Source of the DNA: Planctomycetota bacterium
GTDB lineage: Bacteria > Planctomycetota > Planctomycetia > Planctomycetales > Planctomycetaceae
Assembly (NCBI GenBank): GCA_024278285.1
Contig: JAJRTM010000928.1
Location: 1 to 5,989 of the forward strand
Length of the DNA stretch: 5,989 bases
Direction: 5' to 3'
Shown here: one piece after another, positions 1 to 5,989 of the stretch
Layout: every line of letters begins with the position of its first letter
Numbering within the stretch: the first letter of the stretch is position 1
Program-made: the position numbers and the translations under genes
Notes under the pieces: model-generated
Databases searched by the model: none
Seen by the model: only the letters and a program-made list of their open reading frames with translations
Told to the model about the DNA's origin: nothing

Positions 1-1809
1 ACAGAAAAAGCTTTTGCGGCTCTTTCCAGTGCGATCAAATCGGGCTTCAGAAATCGTGCACATATTGAAAAAGATCCTGATCTGGTCTCACTTCGCAAAC
101 AGAAGAAGTTTCAGCAGCTCCTCGATAAGATAAAGCCGGTAATCGCCTCCGTTCAGCCTTCCCTTGCCTTTGATGCGCAGGCTCTCTGGAACTCGCGTGG
201 AAAGGTGACTGGTATAGGGAATGGGCAGAAATATTTGCTTTCAACCGTTCTGGCAGTGACCAGTGGACGAGGTAATTCGGTCCGTGACGCTGTGAACTCT
301 CTTCGCAGAAGTGTTCGAGCCGATGCAACGCATCCGCAAGGGACGGTTTACTTCATGAAGAATTCAAATGTCCGCTCGACCACACGGGCTGCTTTGTTCG
401 AATCTGCAGTTGTTGCCCTCAAAGATCTGGGAGTAAATGCTGTGATTGAGCAAGGATCTCTCCCCCAGAAAAAGAGAGATGTTCTGGGAGCGATGATCGG
501 TTCAGCGGGATTCGATTGGAAAAAATCGCAAAGCCGAATCTTACCCGGCGCCATTTGCGAACATTTAACCAGCTTTGGAGCAGTGATGCGGGAGAATGCA
601 GGTCAAACTCCATGCACGGAACTGATTCGAGCCGGCGCCAGTGGTACCAGCGGTACAGTAACAGAACCGTTCGCGTTGCAAGCCAAGTTTCCCAATCCTT
701 TTATTCATGTGCACTATGTTCGAGGTTGCTCGCTGGCTGAAGCTTTTTATCAATCTGTTGCCGGGCCATACCAATTGCTGATCATCGGAGATCCACTTTG
801 TCAGCCTTGGGCTCAAACAGGACAAGTTCTGGTTGATGCGGTGAAATCAGCAGATGTGATACAAGGTAAGAAGGAATGGACCCCGAAATTCATTCCGACC
901 AGTAAGGGATCCGGCTCGGTCGGGAAATTTCAGCTTTTTTTGGACGGAAAAGCCCTTGCAACGATATCTGCCGATGAGAAGTTCGAGTTTGATTCCACAC
1001 GTTTCTCAGATGGAGCCCACCTTCTTTCGGTCGTTGCGTTTAGTGATAACGCCATTCAAACGCAAAGTCGATTTGCAATTCCGGTTACAATTCAAAACAA
1101 CAATCGCACTGTTTCGTTAAGCATCAAAGAGCCAGCAAAAAGAGCAAATGAATTCACCTCCGATCAGATTCTGCGTTTGAGAGTTTCTGCCCCTGGTGCG
1201 AAAAGAATTCTGTTCCGTACGCAGGCAGAAGAACTGATTACCTGCGAGAATGATGAAGATGAAGTGGAGATCAAACTCTCTGAATTAGGGGAAGGACCGG
1301 TGCGAATCTGGGCGATTGCTCAGTATCAGGACGGCAACGCAGAAAGCACCCCGGTAAGGTTTCGAATCATACCTTCCTCACCAATTAAATCAAATAAAAT
1401 GCCTCTTGCTCAATTCCGATCATTAAAGCCGGGGTTGGAACTTACTTCAAATGGTAGAAAAACGGCGTCCGTATCAGATACGTACAAGCATGACTGGCTG
1501 GAACAACGTAAACTGCAGGAAGGTTCCTCCTTTTCTCTGAGAGGATTAATTCAGTCCCGTCATACTGAGACACATCAGTTTCAAATAAACAGTAATTGTC
1601 TACAGAAAGTTGTTGTTAATGGACGCGTGATCTGGAAGGCAAATTCAACTTTGAAAGGAACCGGCGGTTGGATCTTTGTTCCGGTTTCTCTTGAAAATGG
1701 GGTTTATGAAGTTGTTCTGCATGGAACAACCGTGCAAAAACCTCGCCTGGCAATTCGCTTCGGAGGAGATGGCTGCAAAAGCTTAGGTGAGAAAAACAGC
1801 CGACATTGA
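1..1809 (+). CDS. TPR / TIGR03790-like / beta-sandwich modular protein, 5' end missing
   Basis: The frame is open from base 1 to the TGA at 1807-1809, so the gene begins outside the window and 602 residues are visible. The GTG at 205 lies inside a conserved stretch and is not a credible start. Visible residues 1-46 look like the last TPR-type helices (AFAALSSAIKSGF, then DPDLVSLR, KFQQLL). Residues about 77-270 resemble the TIGR03790 family: YLLSTVLAVTSGRGNS, GTVYFMKNSNVRS, LPGAICEHLTSFG, GTVTEPF, GCSLAEAFYQSV, IIGDPLCQPW. Residues about 305-365 (FQLFLDGKAL, FSDGAHLLSVVAF) and 370-458 look like two Ig-like beta domains, with an acidic run ENDEDEVE in the second. Residues about 495-590 (HQFQINSN, VVVNGRVIW, GWIFVPVSLENGVYEVVL) resemble a PA14-like sugar-binding or adhesive domain. 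The architecture suggests an exported or envelope protein, but the signal peptide would lie upstream and cannot be seen. As I recall, TIGR03790 has no known function and tends to occur in genomes with exosortase. No PEP-CTERM or terminal membrane anchor is present. Confidence 0.85.
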   Translation, partial: TEKAFAALSSAIKSGFRNRAHIEKDPDLVSLRKQKKFQQLLDKIKPVIASVQPSLAFDAQALWNSRGKVTGIGNGQKYLLSTVLAVTSGRGNSVRDAVNSLRRSVRADATHPQGTVYFMKNSNVRSTTRAALFESAVVALKDLGVNAVIEQGSLPQKKRDVLGAMIGSAGFDWKKSQSRILPGAICEHLTSFGAVMRENAGQTPCTELIRAGASGTSGTVTEPFALQAKFPNPFIHVHYVRGCSLAEAFYQSVAGPYQLLIIGDPLCQPWAQTGQVLVDAVKSADVIQGKKEWTPKFIPTSKGSGSVGKFQLFLDGKALATISADEKFEFDSTRFSDGAHLLSVVAFSDNAIQTQSRFAIPVTIQNNNRTVSLSIKEPAKRANEFTSDQILRLRVSAPGAKRILFRTQAEELITCENDEDEVEIKLSELGEGPVRIWAIAQYQDGNAESTPVRFRIIPSSPIKSNKMPLAQFRSLKPGLELTSNGRKTASVSDTYKHDWLEQRKLQEGSSFSLRGLIQSRHTETHQFQINSNCLQKVVVNGRVIWKANSTLKGTGGWIFVPVSLENGVYEVVLHGTTVQKPRLAIRFGGDGCKSLGEKNSRH

Positions 1810-1851
1810 TTTTATCAGATCGTCCTGCTGCACTGTTTCAGGCTTATCGGG
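1810..1851. other. Convergent intergenic gap
   Basis: These 42 bases separate the stop of the plus-strand TIGR03790-like gene from the stop of the minus-strand glycosyltransferase-like gene. I found only a weak 4-bp stem (CCTG at 1824-1827 with CAGG at 1839-1842) and no T-run after it on either strand, so no intrinsic terminator can be supported. Any termination here would have to be Rho-dependent or lie inside the opposing gene. Confidence 0.6.
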
Positions 1852-3819
1852 CTATTCAATTTTTCCGCAGCGACTGAACGTAATCGTTTTCCTGCCGGTG
1901 AGCAGCCTTTCATTCAGATTAGTAACGGAAATTTGTTTACGGTAGACACCGAAAGGGAGTCCTTTGTTTAGCCAGAGGTCGCAGCGGATTTCTCTGTTCG
2001 TTTCTTTCTCAACGATGCGAGTTGCTGCGAGTTGGCATTTGAAGGCGTTTTTTCTTGATGGATGAAACAAGTACCGGATTCGTCCTTCTCGGAAATTGCG
2101 GTCGCCGGGTAGTCCATGCAGGAAGATAAGTTGATCGTCGCGTCTTTTTTCGGGAGCGGTATCAGTCCAGTCAAGCAGGAATTCACTCGCTTTTTTTCCT
2201 GTGTTAAATTTATTCACGTCGAGTATTAAACGCTGTTTGCGAGTCTCCTGCCCTGTTTCATTGTAATGCTCAATCAGAATTATCCTTGCTTGTTTGCCGT
2301 CTACTTCGGTCGGTCCTGCATCTTCCATTCGTAAGGTTTTCGATGTGCCATCCGTGAATTCGATCCAGTACTTGCCGTCTTTATCTGGGGAATCTGGCAA
2401 TTTATTGAACCATGTATGAAGGGGATGTTCGAACTGTTGAACGGGGTCGGAATAGTTGATCCAACCTTGGGATTGCATCGCGTTATAAATCCACGGCTGT
2501 TGCCACGGGGTTTGCCACGGTCCCCAGGCGGAATAAAGCGAGGGGATACCAAGCAGGATAATCACGACTGGCAGCCAGCGGCGATTGCAAAATTTTTCGA
2601 TTGTTTCTGCAATCGCGAACAACCAGAACGGAGTCAGCCAGAGAACCCAGCGCAATGCGACGCTGACGCCGCCGTAATTGTAGTTTTCAGTTCGCTTCCA
2701 ATAAAACGCGAAGATGGCAACCGTCAATAAGATGCCTAGAAAATGAATGATCCGCATGACTGATTCTTTTTTACGCAACCCGTACAGGTAACCGGGAATC
2801 ATCAATAATAAAATCGGGCTGAGCGAAAAGACGCCATGATGCCCGATGAGACAATGAAAGATATAGGTCGGGACAGAATCGCGGGCTTTATCGACACCAC
2901 GCGGATCAGACCAGTAACTTGGAACGCCGAGATATTCGTAAACGTACTTCTCCGTCCCATAAAACATGTAAAACGGCTTCCATCCTCCGGTTGCAATATA
3001 ATTCGTGATAAAAAAACCAGCCAGTGGAATAAGTGCAGCCGGGACGAATAACAGCCAGGTTCTTTTGAAATCAAACCGTAACAGAACAAGAAAGATCGCC
3101 AACCCGAACAGAGCTGCGGGCAATTCATTACAGCACGTTAATGCCGCAAAGAAACCACACAGAATAAACGTGCCGTTTTTTCCCGAGACGGAGCGTTTTT
3201 TTGTTTCCGATTGTTTCTGCGAAGCTTCAAAAATTTTCACCGCTGCATAAAGTGCAAAAACGAGCGAAATTGCCCCGACCGTGTGATTATTCAACACAGT
3301 AATATAAGGCATGAGCATCGTCGCAAAAGCTGCGATGCCAAGCGTGATCAATCGGGTGAATGCAGAGAACCGGGCCGCGATCAAAATTCCCCAAAAGCAG
3401 TACATTGCAATCAGAAAGGGAATAATGTTCACAACAAATAGAATGATTCGCGTGACCGCTTTGGTATCTTTGGCAAGTGTCAATCCGGTTGTTTTTTCGA
3501 TCGTCCAATACATGCCAGCGAGCATTGTCGGAAACAGCGGCGGCTTGGTTGAATAGAAGTGATCTTCGTGACGGACTTTGTCTATTGTATCCCAACCGCG
3601 GATCTTAATGACCTTGTCAATTTGGTAAGTACCGTCATCGACAAGCGAGCGGACCGTACACCAGCGGGAACGATCGTTAGCACTGCGCAGCGGTTCGGAA
3701 GTACTTAGTTTTGCCAGGAATAGTCCTGCCAGTAGTGCAAGTAGCAGCCAAACCGCGATTTTTTCGTTTCGCGTTGGCATGTTATTTTTGGCGGGATTTA
3801 TTGAGGTTGATTCGTTCAT
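1852..3819 (-). CDS. Multi-pass GT-C type glycosyltransferase-like membrane protein
   Basis: This 655-residue protein has a membrane-embedded N-terminal two thirds and a soluble C-terminal third. Hydrophobic segments are visible at about residues 21-37, 122-147, 155-175, 180-197, 217-247 (probably two), 253-272, 325-347, 357-373, 386-405 and 414-430. The first extracytoplasmic loop has SANDRSRW (46-53); D49 sits where GT-C enzymes carry their acidic catalytic residue. It continues with GWDTIDKV (75-82) and [11 protein letters not shown] (89-99), like the KPPLYP motif of GT39/PMT-type transferases. [12 protein letters not shown] (380-391) resembles the GG-S-x-GPR motif before the last helices of polyprenyl-phosphate-sugar-dependent transferases. 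A Trp-rich stretch (432-443) leads into residues 450-655, a soluble domain I do not recognise. Inferred role: moving a sugar from a lipid carrier to an envelope glycan, lipid or protein; substrate unknown. The ATG at 3819 gives the longest frame; Met14 is also possible, and neither has a Shine-Dalgarno. It lies 86 bases downstream of the formyltransferase gene, beyond a hairpin. Confidence 0.8.
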   Translation of the reverse strand: MNESTSINPAKNNMPTRNEKIAVWLLLALLAGLFLAKLSTSEPLRSANDRSRWCTVRSLVDDGTYQIDKVIKIRGWDTIDKVRHEDHFYSTKPPLFPTMLAGMYWTIEKTTGLTLAKDTKAVTRIILFVVNIIPFLIAMYCFWGILIAARFSAFTRLITLGIAAFATMLMPYITVLNNHTVGAISLVFALYAAVKIFEASQKQSETKKRSVSGKNGTFILCGFFAALTCCNELPAALFGLAIFLVLLRFDFKRTWLLFVPAALIPLAGFFITNYIATGGWKPFYMFYGTEKYVYEYLGVPSYWSDPRGVDKARDSVPTYIFHCLIGHHGVFSLSPILLLMIPGYLYGLRKKESVMRIIHFLGILLTVAIFAFYWKRTENYNYGGVSVALRWVLWLTPFWLFAIAETIEKFCNRRWLPVVIILLGIPSLYSAWGPWQTPWQQPWIYNAMQSQGWINYSDPVQQFEHPLHTWFNKLPDSPDKDGKYWIEFTDGTSKTLRMEDAGPTEVDGKQARIILIEHYNETGQETRKQRLILDVNKFNTGKKASEFLLDWTDTAPEKRRDDQLIFLHGLPGDRNFREGRIRYLFHPSRKNAFKCQLAATRIVEKETNREIRCDLWLNKGLPFGVYRKQISVTNLNERLLTGRKTITFSRCGKIE

Positions 3820-3872
3820 GATAAAGATAGCGTATCGATGTCATTGGCTGCCGACAATGTAAAGCATAATGA

Positions 3873-3893
3873 CCAGGGGGTTAACACCCCCGG
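3873..3893 (-). terminator. GC-rich hairpin after the formyltransferase gene
   Basis: Read on the minus strand, CCGGGGGT-GTTA-ACCCCC(T)GG forms an 8-bp stem with one bulged base and a 4-base loop. It starts 12 bases after the formyltransferase stop, which suits a transcript 3' end. The following bases (TCATTATGCTTTACATT) are AT-rich but lack a proper T-run, so it may instead be a transcript-stabilising hairpin, an attenuator before the glycosyltransferase-like gene, or a copy of a dispersed intergenic repeat. An alternative pairing of CCAGG (3873-3877) with CCTGG (3898-3902) is also possible. Confidence 0.45.
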
Positions 3894-3905
3894 CTCGCCT
3901 GGAAT

Positions 3906-4832
3906 CTACGATTCTTCGAGTAGTTTGTGCAAATGGAAGTGATGTTTTCCGAGCTTGCCGCCGTAGTTTCCTGCCGAGATTTCTGTAACGCCCGGCTGTT
4001 GGCAGGCTGCGTGTAGACCTTTTTTCATTGCCGTTGCGATCGCCTGTTCGCTGTTCCCATCAATCACAATTTCGTACATCGCGGTCGTTTCAGGAAGTAG
4101 ATGCGATTCGCAACGGGCTTTGAGTGTCGGGCAGTGGGCATCGTTCGTGCTGGCGACCAATGCCTTGTAGATCGAACCGACTTTGCTTCCACTACGGACA
4201 ATGCCTCCCGGAAAAGGGGTGATGATTCCCCGGCAATTATCCATTTCAGAAACAGCCGCTTCGGTTGCCTGCAATGCCTGGAGTTGTGTCTTGGCTCCGA
4301 TGAGCAGATTCCCGCCTGCGATGCCGCGAAAAGAACCGACTGAATCGACGCAAAAGAACTCGCCATCCATCACTGGAATTCGCCAGAAGCGTTCTGCTCC
4401 GATCATTTTCGATGCCTGAAAACCATCACCAAAAAAACGAAGCTGCTTACCGACCGGCATCATTTTATCTTTTGGGCAATCTTCTACTCCATTATATAGT
4501 GCTGTTGTCGGACAGGTTAAAATTGTTTGACCGACTCGTTTAACGACCGCTTTACCGAGTGATTCTCGATTGAATGCGAACAGCATCACCGCGATACCAG
4601 GGCGACCGTCCGGCGTTTCCTCTTCCGAAAGAATTTGTTCGATGGCAGCCTCGGCATCACAGGCAATCACACTGGTCCCGTACCCGGTCAATTCCTGAGC
4701 AGCAATTTTCGCCCACTTAGCAGAAATCGCAGTGATGATTAAACGCGTCCCCGTTACCCCAAAAGCTTCCGCGAATGTATCGTGAATTTTGATGTGGTTT
4801 GGAATAACGGTGCAAGATTTAGTCGTATTCAT
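3906..4832 (-). CDS. fhcD: Formylmethanofuran:tetrahydromethanopterin formyltransferase
   Basis: This 308-residue protein (also called Ftr or FfsA) matches the archaeal and bacterial formyltransferase family over its full length; archaeal forms are about 300 residues. Clear family motifs in order are HDTFAEAF (17-24), ETPDGRPG (72-79), CPTTALYNG (107-115), LRFFGDG (131-137), IAGGN (171-175), [15 protein letters not shown] (204-218), YEIVIDG (253-259) and [10 protein letters not shown] (286-295). The enzyme moves a formyl group between tetrahydromethanopterin and methanofuran (EC 2.3.1.101) in the cytoplasm. In bacteria it is part of the Fhc formyltransferase/hydrolase complex that releases formate at the end of H4MPT-linked formaldehyde oxidation. 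Planctomycetes are known to carry these archaea-like C1 genes. The ATG at 4832 is supported by 16 residues before the conserved HDTFAEAF, close to the archaeal spacing. Only a weak AGG lies upstream, inside the stop region of the preceding gene, 6 bases away, so translational coupling is likely. The other Fhc subunits are not seen here. No internal break or missing motif is evident. Confidence 0.96.
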   Translation of the reverse strand: MNTTKSCTVIPNHIKIHDTFAEAFGVTGTRLIITAISAKWAKIAAQELTGYGTSVIACDAEAAIEQILSEEETPDGRPGIAVMLFAFNRESLGKAVVKRVGQTILTCPTTALYNGVEDCPKDKMMPVGKQLRFFGDGFQASKMIGAERFWRIPVMDGEFFCVDSVGSFRGIAGGNLLIGAKTQLQALQATEAAVSEMDNCRGIITPFPGGIVRSGSKVGSIYKALVASTNDAHCPTLKARCESHLLPETTAMYEIVIDGNSEQAIATAMKKGLHAACQQPGVTEISAGNYGGKLGKHHFHLHKLLEES

Positions 4833-4838
4833 TTTGGC

Positions 4839-5807
4839 CTACTCTTCTGAAATCCCTTTGAATAATTTTCGATTCGATCTTGGATTAAAGGGGGTCCAGT
4901 GAGATTTTTTGTTGGGGTCTGCTTCGATGATGGCTGCGTATTCATTTACTTTTGCATCGAGATTATCGAGATGATGCAGCGCGATCGCTTCGGGGGTCAT
5001 CGGGAGTTTGGGGCTGCCGAATTCGTAGCTGCCGTGGTGCGAGGCGATCATGTGCTTTAACCGAAGCACCGTTTCTTCATCGATCTGGTCGCCCTGCTGC
5101 GTCAGTTGTTGAATCTTTTCGTTGAGCATTTCAATACCGATAATTAAGTGACCAATCAACTGGCCTTCATCGGTGTAAACAAAAGTGCTTTCGTAGCCAA
5201 GTTCGCGAACCTTGCCCAGATCGTGCAGGAAAATGCCTGCGGTTAATAAATCGGGATTGATCGACGGATACAAATCGACGATCCGTGAAGCTGCTTCAAG
5301 TAAGTTCACGATATGTTCAATCAGTCCACCCAGATACGCATGATGCGCCTTGATGCCAGCCGGGGCGGTTCGCAAATTTTCTACCAGCGTTTCATCAGCA
5401 AGATAAATTTGCATCAGTTGACGAAGGGACGGGTCTGAAATGTCTTGCAGAAAACCTTGCAATTTTTCAAATAGCTTTTCGACATCCTGATTTGTTCCGG
5501 CCTGAAAATCTTCTGGATCGAGATCGCTGGAATCGACCATATCGATGCGTGTCATAATGAGCTGCATGTTGCCATTGTAGAGTTGGGCCTTTCCCTTCAC
5601 CTTCACATAATCACCGGCATTGATGTGAGAAAGGAGTTCTTCATTCACATTCCACAGCAAACCGTGCAGCGAACCGGTTTTGTCACGTAAATCGGCCAGC
5701 AGGTAGCCATCGCCATTGCGGTTGGCTCGAATTTGTTTGTCAGCGAGAACAAAGATTTCCTCGACCGGTTCTCCATCGGAAATTTCATTGATAAATTGAC
5801 GGGCCAT
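4839..5807 (-). CDS. YhaM-family OB-fold/HD-domain 3'-5' exoribonuclease
   Basis: This 322-residue cytoplasmic protein has the two-domain plan and length of Bacillus YhaM (about 314 residues). Residues about 14-92 form an OB-fold nucleic-acid-binding domain ([44 protein letters not shown]). A helical linker (105-150) leads to an HD domain with all expected metal-ligand positions: [11 protein letters not shown] (155-165), HDLGK (195-199, HD pair H195/D196), GHLIIG (219-224), [10 protein letters not shown] (255-264) and [11 protein letters not shown] (276-286). The tail [15 protein letters not shown] fits the family ending. YhaM enzymes degrade RNA, and some ssDNA, from the 3' end with divalent metal; I infer the same here, although HD proteins can also be phosphohydrolases. 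The ATG at 5807 is preceded by AGTTAATAAAACA, with no Shine-Dalgarno. It is the first gene of a likely two-gene operon with the formyltransferase (6-base gap). Family confidence is high; exact substrate is unknown. Confidence 0.9.
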   Translation of the reverse strand: MARQFINEISDGEPVEEIFVLADKQIRANRNGDGYLLADLRDKTGSLHGLLWNVNEELLSHINAGDYVKVKGKAQLYNGNMQLIMTRIDMVDSSDLDPEDFQAGTNQDVEKLFEKLQGFLQDISDPSLRQLMQIYLADETLVENLRTAPAGIKAHHAYLGGLIEHIVNLLEAASRIVDLYPSINPDLLTAGIFLHDLGKVRELGYESTFVYTDEGQLIGHLIIGIEMLNEKIQQLTQQGDQIDEETVLRLKHMIASHHGSYEFGSPKLPMTPEAIALHHLDNLDAKVNEYAAIIEADPNKKSHWTPFNPRSNRKLFKGISEE

Positions 5808-5882
5808 TGTTTTATTAACTTTCGATTTGTTTTTCTAAAATCTAATTCTGAAGGTTCGATCTGGCAGAATCACAAAATTTGC

Positions 5883-5893
5883 TGAACTGTTCA
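5883..5893. promoter_or_regulatory. Palindrome TGAACTGTTCA upstream of the YhaM-like gene
   Basis: TGAAC and GTTCA are perfect inverted 5-base arms around one central base, 76 bases upstream of the YhaM-like start. The size and position would suit a dimeric regulator's operator. The arms resemble the GAAC/GTTC half-sites of LexA boxes, but the one-base spacer does not fit the known LexA spacings. It is a candidate site only. Confidence 0.2.
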
Positions 5894-5964
5894 AGGCTTA
5901 TGCGTACAACGATTCAGTTTTCGGGTCAGAATAGCAAGATTTATTCCAAAGTGACTGTTAAGAT

Positions 5965-5978
5965 GTTACGGTAACCGT
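5965..5978. promoter_or_regulatory. Overlapping palindromes GTTACGGTAAC and ACGGTAACCGT
   Basis: Two perfect 11-base inverted repeats overlap: GTTAC-G-GTAAC at 5965-5975 and ACGGT-A-ACCGT at 5968-5978. They share the one-base-spacer design of the palindrome at 5883-5893. They lie about 160 bases from the YhaM-like start and could belong to that promoter or to a gene beyond the window edge. Chance is a real alternative. Confidence 0.2.
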
Positions 5979-5989
5979 TCATTTCCCAA

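Larger units (their letters stand above)
5808..5989. other. Non-coding leader region upstream of the YhaM-like gene
   Basis: These 182 bases precede the YhaM-like start and run to the window edge. I see no convincing gene on either strand. On the minus strand the stretch just before the start is strongly A/T-rich, as expected for a leader or promoter. Several weak -35/-10 pairs can be drawn (for example TTGCTA with AATCGT at 17-base spacing), but none is good enough to call. Two groups of short palindromes lie within it. Confidence 0.6.

Noticed and set aside
205..1809. GTG at 205 as the true start of the left-hand gene
   Set aside because: The frame stays open to base 1, and the translated upstream stretch has TPR-like motifs (AIKSGF, DPDLVSLR) joined to the conserved region, so the gene continues off the left edge.
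2581..2616. Perfect 9-bp inverted repeat GCGATTGCA...TGCAATCGC with an 18-base spacer
   Set aside because: It falls within the coding sequence around residues 402-413 of the glycosyltransferase-like protein, encoding ordinary helix residues. About one such repeat per window this size is plausible by chance.
2416..2730. Open frame of 104 codons on the plus strand
   Set aside because: It lies wholly antisense to the glycosyltransferase-like gene, its translation is rich in Arg/Pro/Asn with no domain-like pattern, and it is best explained as a shadow frame.
2802..3128. Open frame of 108 codons on the minus strand
   Set aside because: It overlaps the glycosyltransferase-like gene in another frame, and its translation shows no recognisable family.
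2598..3220. Direct repeat CGATTGTTTCTGC at 2598-2610 and 3208-3220
   Set aside because: It is only 13 bases, inside one gene and in unrelated protein contexts, with no other sign of duplication.
3820..3872. Promoter for the glycosyltransferase-like gene (TTTACA or TATGCT on the minus strand)
   Set aside because: No -35/-10 pair has acceptable spacing: TTTACA has no matching -10 at 16-18 bases, and TATGCT has only a G-run at the -35 position.
5883..5893. LexA box
   Set aside because: The GAAC/GTTC half-sites are present, but the one-base spacer fits neither the CGAAC-N4-GTTCG nor the GTTC-N7-GTTC pattern, and the downstream gene is not a known SOS gene.

Overview
The window looks like chromosomal DNA from a planctomycete, probably of the Planctomycetaceae/Gimesia type. 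This is inferred from four things: a bacterial copy of the methanogen-type enzyme formylmethanofuran:tetrahydromethanopterin formyltransferase; a large membrane glycosyltransferase-like protein with the planctomycete-typical NDRSRW...GWDTIDKV...STKPPL signature; a modular TPR/TIGR03790-like/beta-sandwich protein; and start codons with almost no Shine-Dalgarno sequences. Base composition looks balanced and even across the window, and I see no insertion sequence, tRNA, rRNA, CRISPR array or phage gene.

Layout. Bases 1-1809 (+) hold the 3' part of a large gene that enters from the left: a TPR-like end, a TIGR03790-like domain, two Ig-like beta segments and a PA14-like C-terminal domain. A 42-base convergent gap follows. 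Three genes then lie on the minus strand, in transcription order from right to left: an OB-fold plus HD-domain protein of the YhaM 3'-5' exoribonuclease family (5807-4839), formylmethanofuran:H4MPT formyltransferase (4832-3906), and a multi-pass GT-C type glycosyltransferase-like protein with a soluble C-terminal domain (3819-1852). The last 182 bases (5808-5989) are a non-coding leader region containing short palindromes.

How they fit together. The YhaM-like gene and the formyltransferase gene are 6 bases apart and are almost certainly one transcript. A GC-rich hairpin 12 bases after the formyltransferase stop separates this pair from the glycosyltransferase-like gene, which may have its own promoter. 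The formyltransferase belongs to the tetrahydromethanopterin-linked C1 pathway (formaldehyde oxidation/detoxification towards formate). Its usual partners, the other Fhc subunits, are not in this window, so the gene is either at the edge of a cluster or separated from it. The left-hand gene and the glycosyltransferase-like gene probably act at the cell envelope and have no evident link to C1 metabolism.

I found no clear evidence of a new defence or mobile system here. The most interesting points are the multidomain TIGR03790-like protein with its possible degenerate peptidase-like fold, the pairing of an RNA-decay type HD protein with a C1 enzyme, and the GC-rich intergenic hairpin, which may be a dispersed repeat.
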